Shown: positions 6,949-14,247, counted from the stretch's first letter. The stretch: DNA of 16,557 nt from Candidatus Nomurabacteria bacterium (GCA_943359705.1 CALRIB010000011.1:1-16557), one strand, 5' to 3'. The notes: generated by a model not told the origin, from the letters alone. Translations and numbers: made by a program.

Positions 6949-8733
6949 ATGGAAATTAGAAATATTGCCATCATAGCCCATGTGGATCATGGCAAAACGA
7001 CCCTTACCGACGCGCTTTTGCAGCAAACCGGCGTCGGCGAAGAGGGTGTCTCAATGGACTCCAACGACTTGGAACGCGAGCGCGGCATCACGATTTATTC
7101 CAAAAACGCCTCTATTCCCTACAAGGGCACCAAGATAAACCTTGTCGACACACCCGGCCACGCAGACTTCGGCTCTGAAGTAGAGCGTGTGCTCCGTTCC
7201 ATCGACTCCGTCTTACTCGTCGTCGACGCGCAGGAAGGGCCGATGCCGCAGACACGGTTTGTCTTAAAAAAGTCGCTCGAGCTTGGCCTCAAGCCGATCG
7301 TCGTCATCAACAAAATCGACAAGCCCGCAGCGGATCCGGCACGCGCGGAAGAAGGTGTGCTCGAACTCTTCCTCGAACTCGGCGCATCGAATGAGCAGTC
7401 GAATTTTCCGGTAGTCTACTCCATCGGCAAGCAGGGGATAGCGAAGATGAAACTCACCGATGATTCCAAGGACCTCACCCCGCTCCTCGACGCGATTCTC
7501 GCGCACGTCCCGCCCGCCTCAAGTCCGGACGCGCTCTCCAAGCCCGCGCGTGCTCAGCCCTTCAACCTCGGATACGACAACTTCCTCGGCCGCCTCGCCA
7601 TCGTGCGCGTGTACGAGGGCGTGCTGAAGACAAACGACGCGGTATTTGTAAAAAAGCCGACAGGCGAAATGCGCACAGGAAAAATCACGAAGATGTTCAC
7701 CTTCAAGGGGCTCCAGAAAGTCGAGGCTACCGAAGTGGCTGCAGGTGATATCGCACTCATTGCCGGGCTGCCCGACATCTTCATCGGCGAGACCATTTCG
7801 ACCGACCAGAGCGTCGAGGCGCTTCCCGCAATCGCCATCGACCAGCCCACCATCACGCTCAACTTTCTCGTCAACAACTCGCCCTTCGCCGGCCGGGAAG
7901 GGAAGTACGTCACCTCGCGCCAGCTTCGCGATCGCCTCGAGCGCGAACTCGAAATCAACGTCGGCCTTCGTATCGACTTCGACAAGACCGACGTCTTCCA
8001 CGTCTCCGGCCGCGGCGAACTCCACATTGCGATTTTGCTCGAAAACATGCGCCGCGAAGGTTACGAAATGCAGGTATCACAGCCGCAGGTAATTTTTCAC
8101 GAAGAAAACGGCGAGAAACTCGAACCCTTTGAAGAAGTCATCGTCGACACACCGAATGAATATCAGGGCGCGATTATCGAACGCCTCGGTACGCGCAAAT
8201 TCATCATGAAAGACCTGAAAGTGCATGAAAATCAGGTACGCCTCATTTTCGAAGGCCCGACACGCGGATTGCTCGGCTATCGCAACCAGTTCGTGCTCGA
8301 CACCAAAGGCGAGGGCATTCTCTCGTCGCGCGTCGTCGGTTTCCGCGAATACGCGGGAGAGATCAAGAAGCGTGCGGTCGGCTCAATGATCTCGATGGCC
8401 GCCGGCAAGGCACTCGGCTACTCGCTCTGGAATCTCCAGGAGCGCGGCGTGCTCTACATTCCGGCCGCGGTAGAAGTGTACGAAGGTCAGGTCATCGGCA
8501 ACACCTCGAAGGGCGAGGAGATGACCGTAAACCCAACTAAGAACAAAAATCTCACAAACGTCCGCTCCTCCGGCACCGACGAGGCACTCAACCTCATCCC
8601 GCCGTACCTCCTCACCATCGAGCGCGGGCTTGAAGTAATGGGCGAGGACGAGTATTTGGAAATCACGCCGCAATCCGTCCGACTCCGCAAACAGCAACTG
8701 ACCGAGAACGACCGCACGAAAGCTCGCCGGTAG
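6949..8733 (+). CDS. typA: Translational GTPase TypA/BipA
   Basis: Ribosome-associated GTPase of the EF-G superfamily, involved in ribosome assembly and translation under stress such as cold. The protein is full length (594 residues). The G domain shows G1 AHVDHGKTT (10-18), G2 RGITI (45-49), G3 DTPGH (67-71) and G4 NKID (121-124); the G5 region near YSIGKQG is slightly unusual. Domains II, III and V and the TypA-specific C-terminal region follow (NLTNVRSSGTDEA, LTIERGLEVM). The ATG at 6949 is the only start that keeps the conserved N-terminus. It has neither a Shine-Dalgarno sequence nor a nearby -10 box, because the likely promoter lies in front of the upstream remnant copy. Translation may therefore depend on an unusual leader. 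A bulged terminator hairpin follows the stop. Confidence 0.98.
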   Translation: MEIRNIAIIAHVDHGKTTLTDALLQQTGVGEEGVSMDSNDLERERGITIYSKNASIPYKGTKINLVDTPGHADFGSEVERVLRSIDSVLLVVDAQEGPMPQTRFVLKKSLELGLKPIVVINKIDKPAADPARAEEGVLELFLELGASNEQSNFPVVYSIGKQGIAKMKLTDDSKDLTPLLDAILAHVPPASSPDALSKPARAQPFNLGYDNFLGRLAIVRVYEGVLKTNDAVFVKKPTGEMRTGKITKMFTFKGLQKVEATEVAAGDIALIAGLPDIFIGETISTDQSVEALPAIAIDQPTITLNFLVNNSPFAGREGKYVTSRQLRDRLERELEINVGLRIDFDKTDVFHVSGRGELHIAILLENMRREGYEMQVSQPQVIFHEENGEKLEPFEEVIVDTPNEYQGAIIERLGTRKFIMKDLKVHENQVRLIFEGPTRGLLGYRNQFVLDTKGEGILSSRVVGFREYAGEIKKRAVGSMISMAAGKALGYSLWNLQERGVLYIPAAVEVYEGQVIGNTSKGEEMTVNPTKNKNLTNVRSSGTDEALNLIPPYLLTIERGLEVMGEDEYLEITPQSVRLRKQQLTENDRTKARR

Positions 8734-8741
8734 GCTTGTTC

Positions 8742-8768
8742 GAAAACCCCTCCCGCCGGAGGGTTTTC
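8742..8768 (+). terminator. Terminator hairpin after typA
   Basis: Arms GAAAACCCCTCC and GGAGGGTTTTC pair with one bulged C around a CGCC loop, starting 9 bases after the typA stop. The A and T runs are part of the stem, so it could work in both orientations. Confidence 0.65.
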
Positions 8769-8791
8769 CGCGCCGGTAGAGTTGCGTTTGC

Positions 8792-8882
8792 GAACCTGCC
8801 CCGCCTCCGGGTTTGCACGGCTGCGGAACTCGCTTCGCTCAAACAGGTCCTCGTCGCGCAAACCCTGCAACGGGGCAGGTTC
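8792..8882. repeat. Hairpin repeat element, copy A
   Basis: Perfect outer arms GAACCTGCCCCG (8792-8803) and CGGGGCAGGTTC (8871-8882) enclose inner arms GGGTTTGC (8810-8817) and GCAAACCC (8858-8865). The 66-base core (8801-8866) is 59/66 identical to the core of copy B at 11517-11582. The element lies between typA and a membrane protein gene, just after the typA terminator. An open frame passes through it and fuses to the downstream gene, but this is an artefact of the repeat. Confidence 0.85.
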
Positions 8883-8934
8883 TGCCGCCCTGTATTCACA
8901 TCAGCGCATTGCCCCCGCTCGCATACGTGAAAGA

Positions 8935-9393
8935 ATGCGGGCTATGGGTTATCTCCGTCGATGGGCGCTGATTTTTGGTTTTCTCTTTCTATTTGTCTAT
9001 ATCATCACCAACATCCCCGCCTTCAACGATGCCCAAGGCTACAACTTCGGACTTTTCAAAATAGACCCCATCGACAACGTCGTACATCTTTTGACGGCGG
9101 TTCTCGGCATCCTTGCTGCTTGGTGTTCTGCGCGGTACTCGAGGATTTTTCTCATCGCCTTCGGCACACTCTACGCACTCGACGCAGCGACAGGGATGCT
9201 CTCGCAGCTCGGACTCCTCGACCTCTCGCTCATCCACAACACACTCCTCGGTGAGACAATTGCGAATCCCGATTTCAGTATTACCAATTGGCTCATCAAT
9301 GCCCCGCACATCGTCATTTCGGCGGTAATGATTACCATCGGTATCCGCGCACGCGCTTTCATCACGAGCGGGCCGCTCTCGCAGTGGATATAA
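8935..9393 (+). CDS. Four-helix membrane protein, DUF4383-like
   Basis: Small integral membrane protein of about 152 residues with hydrophobic segments near 10-28, 49-65, 71-88 and 122-138. The segment FGLFKIDPIDNVVHLLTAVLGILAAW resembles the second-helix region of DUF4383 membrane proteins; this assignment is by memory of the family pattern and the function is unknown. I place the start at ATG 8935, with ATG 8944 in frame as an alternative. An upstream extension to 8782 would translate the hairpin repeat and is rejected. The stop TAA at 9391-9393 overlaps a TATAAA box that probably starts the next gene's transcript. Confidence 0.78.
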   Translation: MRAMGYLRRWALIFGFLFLFVYIITNIPAFNDAQGYNFGLFKIDPIDNVVHLLTAVLGILAAWCSARYSRIFLIAFGTLYALDAATGMLSQLGLLDLSLIHNTLLGETIANPDFSITNWLINAPHIVISAVMITIGIRARAFITSGPLSQWI

Positions 9394-9394
9394 A
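9389..9394 (+). promoter_or_regulatory. Candidate -10 box of the 371-residue anchored protein gene
   Basis: TATAAA (5/6 match to TATAAT) overlaps the stop codon of the membrane protein gene and ends 10 bases before ATG 9405, giving a leader of only a few bases. Confidence 0.5.
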
Positions 9395-9404
9395 AACTTC
9401 GCGC

Positions 9405-10520
9405 ATGCACGCGCTCAAGATTGTCCTCAAAGTTCTCGCCGTTATCGCTCTCGGTATCGTTATCGCGATACTCGTCATCACTGTTACCTCACTGCGCACC
9501 CGCGTGTGTGACTCGGGAGCGGTAACTCTGCCTCCCGCATCCGTTTCCGTCCCCAAAGAGCTTGCCGACATTCCCGGCTACGTGCGGCGCGAGGCGGTCA
9601 GTTATCTCACATTCCCTGAGTGGTACATCGTGTACAGCGCGCGTGAGCAGGCGAGCTATCTCGGCGCCGGCAAACTTCCGAGCGGATTCCCATATCTCAC
9701 GTCGGCCGCACAATTTTGGTGCTCGTACCAAAAGACGACCGCGCTCGCCGAACAAGCGGGGCAAGTGGAGTTTCTGGACAAGGTCATGCTCGTCGTCATC
9801 GGCACGAGTTTCTCCGCCGAGTACGAATTCAAAAGCTTGTACGAAAATACGCTCGGGCGCATCACAGAACTTTTCGGTGCCGTACCCGAGGATGCCTACT
9901 ACTCCGCATTCGCGGCTGATTATGCCAAGTTCCTCGATACCGTGCCGTGGTACGACTATCCGTTTTGGCCGCACTTTCTCGAACTCTGGGGCTCACCCAC
10001 CTCCTGCCCCTTTAATCCGCGCTCCTGTGAGCGACGCATCATCTACTCGCTCGAATTTATCGTGAAAGCGGGATACGGATGGGCAATAGGCAACGCCACG
10101 CACGCTACCTATTCACCGGCAGACCTTGAAATTTCTCTCCTCGTTCGCGCGCCGCTCCCGGCGTCGCTCGCGAGCGACGCGCGTATCCACGTCGTCAAAA
10201 CATTCGATGACAGCACGGAAGTGATTACCGTGCCGCGATACCAGGAATTCACCACCCTCATGCAACTCTTTGCGGACAAAAATGTAGAAGTCATTGATAT
10301 TGCCGGAGGATCCAACATTCTCGTGAGCGCACTCTCGCCCGCGGGCGCGACCTACCATCTGAGCGGACAGCAATTCTCCTCGATGCCGCTTCCGACCGAC
10401 CCGAATACCGAGCGCATACTCATCGTCGTCCCGGTGAATCAGTTGATGGAGCTCATACGCGGAATGGAAGTCGGAACGGGAGTAGAGAGTATTCGGCTTG
10501 AGCACATCTATGATTACTAG
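9405..10520 (+). CDS. Membrane-anchored protein of unknown function, 371 residues
   Basis: I do not recognise a named family. One N-terminal helix (about 5-29) with lysines on its N-terminal side anchors a large domain predicted to be outside the membrane. Distinctive stretches are YLTFPEWYIVYSAREQASYL (67-86), the aromatic segment WYDYPFWPHFLELWG and a Cys-containing loop around CPFNPRSCERR, followed by helix-rich sequence and a C-terminal part with IDIAGGSNILVSAL. Several cysteines and many aromatics suggest an extracytoplasmic fold. The start at ATG 9405 sits 11 bases after the preceding stop and 10 bases after a TATAAA box; longer frames upstream lie in the previous gene. The last 11 bases overlap the hydrolase start, so the two are probably translationally coupled. 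Confidence 0.82.
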   Translation: MHALKIVLKVLAVIALGIVIAILVITVTSLRTRVCDSGAVTLPPASVSVPKELADIPGYVRREAVSYLTFPEWYIVYSAREQASYLGAGKLPSGFPYLTSAAQFWCSYQKTTALAEQAGQVEFLDKVMLVVIGTSFSAEYEFKSLYENTLGRITELFGAVPEDAYYSAFAADYAKFLDTVPWYDYPFWPHFLELWGSPTSCPFNPRSCERRIIYSLEFIVKAGYGWAIGNATHATYSPADLEISLLVRAPLPASLASDARIHVVKTFDDSTEVITVPRYQEFTTLMQLFADKNVEVIDIAGGSNILVSALSPAGATYHLSGQQFSSMPLPTDPNTERILIVVPVNQLMELIRGMEVGTGVESIRLEHIYDY

Positions 10521-11490
10521 AATCTTGAAGTGGGCACTCTGGTTTGTACTCGGTATCATCGCCCTGATTCTTGTGTCACTCGGTTTTGTCTGGCTCAGCG
10601 TCCACTGGAGTGAAAAAGATGCCGCTGCCGACATCGCGCCCAAGAGCGGACATTTTGTGAAAGCCGCGGATGTGAATATGTATGTGCAAGAGTGGGGACC
10701 GGCGGACGGACCGGCCATACTTTTCGTGCACGCTGCAGGCGGATGGAGCGAGGCGTGGAGAATGACCGGCGAAGTGCTGGGGAAATATGGATTTCATTCC
10801 ATCGCGGCGGATATGCCGCCGCTCGGATTTTCGGAACGGCCGGCCACTCCGAGATACGGCAGGGAAGACCAGGCCAAGCGGCTCGTCGGTGTCTTAGACG
10901 CGCTGCACATCACGCGTGCGACTGTCGTCGGACATTCATTCGGCGCGCGCGCTGCTGCCGAGATGGCGCTTGTGAATCCGGGTCGTGTCAGCCGCCTCGT
11001 GCTCGTTGATGCCGCTTTGAGTTTGCAGAGCGGGGAGGAGAAGCCGACCTTCGTCTCCACTCTTCTCGGCATCGGCCCGGTTCGGAATCTCATCACGACC
11101 GTGACTCTCGCGAATCCGCTTTTCACCCCGAGGCTGCTCCGGCTGTTTGTCCATAATCCTGCAAGCGTGACCGACTATTGGGTCGAGATCTATCGCAGGC
11201 CGCTTAGCGTAAAAGGTTCGGCCGATGCCACGGCTGATTGGCTCCCGGAATTATTGACCGCGAAAAGCAGCGCGAAGAGTGCCGACCCGGCCGCATACAA
11301 ACAGCTCGCCATTCCGACACTCGTTCTCTGGGGCGAGGAAGATAGTGTGACGCCACTCGCGCAGGGGAAATATATCGCATCACTTATCCCGAACGCGACA
11401 CTCCGCACGCTCCCCGGCGTCGGGCACATGCCGCCGATAGAAGACACAAAAAATTTCAATGCTATGCTGCTGTCGTTCTTACAGAGATAG
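10510..11490 (+). CDS. Membrane-anchored alpha/beta hydrolase
   Basis: Serine hydrolase of the alpha/beta-hydrolase fold, 326 residues, tethered by an N-terminal helix (about 7-30). The catalytic triad reads Ser143 in GHSFGA, Asp278 in GEEDSVTP and His306 in GVGHMPP. An oxyanion-loop region is visible at LFVHAAGGWSEAW (71-83) with ADMPPLGFSERP after it. The layout fits esterases, C-C hydrolases and similar enzymes, so the substrate cannot be told. ATG 10510 overlaps the upstream gene by 11 bases and has no Shine-Dalgarno sequence; TTG 10498 is a less likely start. The stop is immediately followed by a long hairpin repeat that separates it from the convergent oxidase gene. Confidence 0.92.
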   Translation: MITRILKWALWFVLGIIALILVSLGFVWLSVHWSEKDAAADIAPKSGHFVKAADVNMYVQEWGPADGPAILFVHAAGGWSEAWRMTGEVLGKYGFHSIAADMPPLGFSERPATPRYGREDQAKRLVGVLDALHITRATVVGHSFGARAAAEMALVNPGRVSRLVLVDAALSLQSGEEKPTFVSTLLGIGPVRNLITTVTLANPLFTPRLLRLFVHNPASVTDYWVEIYRRPLSVKGSADATADWLPELLTAKSSAKSADPAAYKQLAIPTLVLWGEEDSVTPLAQGKYIASLIPNATLRTLPGVGHMPPIEDTKNFNAMLLSFLQR

Positions 11491-11608
11491 AGCCGCTTGA
11501 AAGCCCGAATCCACTCCCGCCTCCGGGTTTCCACGCCTGCGGAACTCGCTGCGCTCAGACAGGTCCTCGGCGCAGAAACCCTCCGGCGGGAGGGGCTTTC
11601 AAGCGGCT
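11491..11608. repeat. Hairpin repeat element, copy B, between convergent genes
   Basis: Perfect 16-base outer arms (AGCCGCTTGAAAGCCC at 11491-11506; complement at 11593-11608), then CTCCCGCC/GGCGGGAG (11514-11521 and 11585-11592), then GGGTTTC/GAAACCC around an internal loop that can itself fold. It fills the gap between two convergent genes exactly, starting one base after one stop codon and ending on the first base of the other, which fits a bidirectional transcription terminator. The 66-base core 11517-11582 matches copy A with 7 differences. Confidence 0.85.
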
Positions 11609-13200
11609 CAAACCCCTTTGTACGTCTCGTACCACGTATTTGTAAGAAGCTCCTGCGGGTCGTAGCGCTTCTTCGCTTCGAAGAATTGGCTGATTGCCGG
11701 GTAGGAGGCGCGCAGCTGCTCGGGCGAGTAGTGGAGTTGGTAAGGAAGGAAAAAGCGACCACCTTCGGCGTGCGTGAGATCGATGAGTTCGCCCGTTACC
11801 TTTTTCATCTTGGCGTTGCCCGCGGCGTCGGTCGTCTGATTGATGTAGAGCACCACCGAAAAGGCATCAGTCGGAGCGTAATTGAGTGCGATGTCTTCTT
11901 TGTGCACCACCCGGATGGAGACGTTGAGAATATTCGTACCATTCTCGGTAAATATCTTTTTCATTCCTGCCACGAACGAAAGTATGCGGTCACGCGGAAT
12001 GAAGTATTCGTGCAAAATGTCGGTGTCGTTCTTGAGATTATTTTTGAGATAGGGCACCGAATCGTGCATCGGCTCGTTGCGCGCCACCAGGCAGCCTTCG
12101 CCGGTCGCCAGCGCCTGTGTGCGGCTTATTTCGCACGTCTCAATTTTCGGCTCCACATATTTTTCCATCCACCACTTCAGCGACATCCAGATCGGGCCCA
12201 GCTTTGAGAGATTGATGGTGAGGCGGCGCAGCTTCACACTTGAGACTTCGCCCAGCGGCGGAGAGAGCATGGGATCGGCGTCGGTCTTGGCGTAGGTGTA
12301 GAGAATGCCTTCGTCCAAAAGCGAGCCGGGCGCGGTCGAAAGATGCGCATAAAAGAGCCCGATGTTTTTGTTGGCCTCGATGTCTTTCCAGGCCGTAGGG
12401 AAGTCGGCTGTCTTGATGAGCTGCCGCTCGGAGCGGTAGATGACATTGTCGGTCACGCGCACATCGGCCGAGAGAATAATGCCGAAGAGACCGTACCCGC
12501 CGACCACATGGCGGAAGAGATCTTCGCCCGGAGTGGTGCGCACCACGCTTCCGTCGGGCAGCATCACTGTCACGGAGAGCAGTGTGTCGCCGACCGAGCC
12601 CGCTTGATGATCCATCCCGTGCGCATTGACCGATATTGAGCCGCCGACGGTAAAGATGTCGGTCGATTGCATTGCTTTCACCGAAAACTTCGGGTGGAGA
12701 TACTTCTGGATGTCGTGCCAGGTCGCACCGCCTTCCGCCGTGAGCACTTTATTCTTCTCATCGAGTGACACCGTTTTGAAGGTGCGCATGTCGAGCACGA
12801 GCGCATTCTTGGCGAATGCCTGGCCGCCTTGGCTGTGCCGGACGCCGGCGATGGAGATTTTGAGTGAGTGCGCGCGAGCGAATGCGAGCGCGCGGGACAC
12901 GTCACTCGTACTTTTTACTTCCACAATGCCGAATACTGGTGTGCGGTCGAGACAGCTCGAGTCGTTGATAGTGCCGCCCTTTTGCTCCCAGGTGAGCGAG
13001 GGGTCGTAGGGGAGCGTGATGCGCGTTGCCTTATCACCGGCCGAAGCGAGCGGCGGGCAATCTTTTTCGCCTATCGGATCGGCGGAGTAGTAGAGAATTT
13101 TGCGCACGAGTACTCCCGCTGCCACGATGACCACCACGACCACTATCACCGCGGGCTTACGCACCCATTGCAGGATGTCCGCTTTTGGCTTCGATTTCAC
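11608..13200 (-). CDS. Membrane-anchored FAD-linked oxidase (VAO/BBE-type)
   Basis: Flavin oxidoreductase of the FAD_binding_4 (vanillyl-alcohol oxidase / berberine bridge type) superfamily, about 530 residues from GTG 13200, anchored by one helix (about 17-36). FAD-binding landmarks are GVRHSQGGQAF (119-129), ALVLDM, and GGSISVNAHG (186-195) with SVGDTLLSVTVMLPDG. The C-terminal half, with aromatic-rich segments such as PIWMSLKWWMEKY, would be the substrate domain. The style resembles sugar-lactone and alditol oxidases, but the substrate is unknown. I chose GTG 13200 because TATACT on this strand ends 6 bases upstream; the longer start GTG 13218 would place that box inside the coding sequence. 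It diverges from msrB and converges with the hydrolase gene. Confidence 0.9.
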   Translation of the reverse strand: MKSKPKADILQWVRKPAVIVVVVVIVAAGVLVRKILYYSADPIGEKDCPPLASAGDKATRITLPYDPSLTWEQKGGTINDSSCLDRTPVFGIVEVKSTSDVSRALAFARAHSLKISIAGVRHSQGGQAFAKNALVLDMRTFKTVSLDEKNKVLTAEGGATWHDIQKYLHPKFSVKAMQSTDIFTVGGSISVNAHGMDHQAGSVGDTLLSVTVMLPDGSVVRTTPGEDLFRHVVGGYGLFGIILSADVRVTDNVIYRSERQLIKTADFPTAWKDIEANKNIGLFYAHLSTAPGSLLDEGILYTYAKTDADPMLSPPLGEVSSVKLRRLTINLSKLGPIWMSLKWWMEKYVEPKIETCEISRTQALATGEGCLVARNEPMHDSVPYLKNNLKNDTDILHEYFIPRDRILSFVAGMKKIFTENGTNILNVSIRVVHKEDIALNYAPTDAFSVVLYINQTTDAAGNAKMKKVTGELIDLTHAEGGRFFLPYQLHYSPEQLRASYPAISQFFEAKKRYDPQELLTNTWYETYKGV

Positions 13201-13206
13201 ACAGAA

Positions 13207-13212
13207 AGTATA
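13207..13212 (-). promoter_or_regulatory. -10 box of the FAD oxidase gene
   Basis: TATACT on the minus strand ends 6 bases before GTG 13200. It is a 5/6 match to TATAAT and predicts a leaderless GTG-start transcript. The -10 of the divergent msrB gene is the identical hexamer, about 34 bases away. Confidence 0.6.
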
Positions 13213-13246
13213 CGGCACCGAAGATGTCCGCCGAAATTGCCTGCGC

Positions 13247-13252
13247 TATACT
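13247..13252 (+). promoter_or_regulatory. -10 box of msrB
   Basis: TATACT ends 6 bases before ATG 13259. No Shine-Dalgarno sequence or clear -35 box is visible. The predicted transcript starts at or next to the ATG. Confidence 0.6.
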
Positions 13253-13258
13253 GTGACT

Positions 13259-13654
13259 ATGTCGAAACGACCGATGCCCAAAGACGAGGAGGAGATTAAG
13301 CAAATGCTCACGCCCGAGGAGTACGAAGTGCTCCGCGAAAAGGGGACGGAAGCGCCGTTCTCCGGCGAGTACGTGCATGAGAAAGCCGACGGCACGTACG
13401 AGTGCAAAGTGTGCGGGAACGCGCTTTTTGATTCGTCCGCAAAATTCGACTCCGGCACCGGCTGGCCCTCCTTCGATTCCGCGCTTCCCGGCGCTATCGA
13501 GCAGCACCGCGATTCAGCGCACGGCATGGAGCGTACGGAAATAACCTGCGCGCGCTGCGGCTCCCACCTCGGCCACGTCTTTGACGACGGCCCGACCACC
13601 ACAGGCAAACGGTTTTGCATCAACAGTGTTTGTTTGGATTTGGAAGAAAAATAA
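13259..13654 (+). CDS. msrB: Peptide methionine-R-sulfoxide reductase MsrB
   Basis: Reduces the R form of methionine sulfoxide in proteins; 131 residues, presumably cytosolic because no signal peptide is present. Structural zinc cysteines are C49/C52 (CKVC) and C97/C100 (CARC). The catalytic cysteine is C120 in RFCINS. The GTGWPSF motif has Thr where many MsrBs carry the resolving Cys (GCGWPSF), and an extra Cys lies at 125 (INSVC). The enzyme may therefore use another resolving residue or a reductant directly. No MsrA domain is fused. ATG 13259 fits the family start (the TPEEYEVLRE region follows) and sits 6 bases after TATACT. A frame extending upstream to 13100 runs through the divergent oxidase gene and is rejected. 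Confidence 0.97.
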   Translation: MSKRPMPKDEEEIKQMLTPEEYEVLREKGTEAPFSGEYVHEKADGTYECKVCGNALFDSSAKFDSGTGWPSFDSALPGAIEQHRDSAHGMERTEITCARCGSHLGHVFDDGPTTTGKRFCINSVCLDLEEK

Positions 13655-13699
13655 TGTTGCGCTACGATGTGCGCAATTAGGGGTTAATCATTTATTTTC

Positions 13700-14203
13700 A
13701 TGAGTACGAATCAGGTATTGACGTGGGCGGTTATCGCGATAATCGTTGTAGGAGGCGGTTGGTACATCCTTACGCAAAATAAGGCGAGCACGGATAGTGC
13801 GGCCGGGCCGCAGACCGGTACGGTCTCGCAGAACAACACGGGCGGCACGGATGCAATGAACAATCCCCCGGCCAGCGATCCCGCGATGAATGGCACGTGG
13901 AAGTCGAACGACGACGCGAAGTTTACACGCACGTTCAAGGCTGACGGCACCGTGACCGATGCCTACCAGGGAGATGCATCAGCCACCGAGAGCGGCACGT
14001 ACGCCGTCGTCGATCCGCTCAAAGAATCGGCGGGTGCGTTCGGCTCGGTCTCTGCGGCCTCTCTTACCGGCATGACGGTCCTCAAGCTCACGTTCCCGAA
14101 ATCGGGCGTGATGTACTTCGGAGTGAACAGCATGACGGAGACGTCTCTTAAGCTGACCTACATCGGTCGCGGCAACGTCCTCACGTTCACCAAAGTGCAG
14201 TAG
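13700..14203 (+). CDS. Single-helix anchored protein with lipocalin-like C-terminal domain
   Basis: Protein of 167 residues with an N-terminal anchor (about 7-24), a low-complexity linker rich in Ser, Thr, Gly, Asn and Asp (about 28-62), and a beta-rich domain beginning NGTWKSNDDAKFTRTFKADG. The pattern of G-T-W-x(n)-F-x-A-D-G-T followed by a SGTY strand and alternating hydrophobic strands resembles small lipocalin-like extracellular domains, but I cannot name a family. The domain is expected outside the membrane. No Shine-Dalgarno sequence lies at normal spacing; TAATCA 9 bases upstream of ATG 13700 is a weak -10 candidate. A perfect terminator follows the stop. Confidence 0.8.
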   Translation: MSTNQVLTWAVIAIIVVGGGWYILTQNKASTDSAAGPQTGTVSQNNTGGTDAMNNPPASDPAMNGTWKSNDDAKFTRTFKADGTVTDAYQGDASATESGTYAVVDPLKESAGAFGSVSAASLTGMTVLKLTFPKSGVMYFGVNSMTETSLKLTYIGRGNVLTFTKVQ

Positions 14204-14210
14204 GGTTTTC

Positions 14211-14247
14211 GAAAAGAGCGGCCCGCCGCAGGCGGGCCGCTCTTTTC
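14211..14247. terminator. Strong intrinsic terminator, probably bidirectional
   Basis: Perfect 17-base arms (GAAAAGAGCGGCCCGCC and its complement) flank a 3-base GCA loop, with A runs on the left and T runs on the right. It begins 8 bases after the stop of the anchored lipocalin-like protein gene. Confidence 0.92.

Noticed and set aside
6885..6959. The 24-codon frame as the true start of TypA, joined by frameshifting
   Set aside because: The frame holding VDH after the palindrome continues into HIWKLEILPS and a stop, so no single frameshift joins it to the G domain. The intact start is at 6949.
7519..8025. Minus-strand frames of about 165 codons inside typA
   Set aside because: They are antisense shadows of a highly conserved GTPase gene, overlap each other in two frames and have no promoter or family match.
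8782..8934. Longer start for the four-helix membrane protein
   Set aside because: The extra residues are encoded by hairpin repeat copy A and have repeat composition. ATG 8935 gives a normal membrane protein start.
13100..13258. Longer start for MsrB
   Set aside because: It runs antisense through the N-terminal anchor of the FAD oxidase. ATG 13259 is preceded by a proper -10 box and matches the family length.
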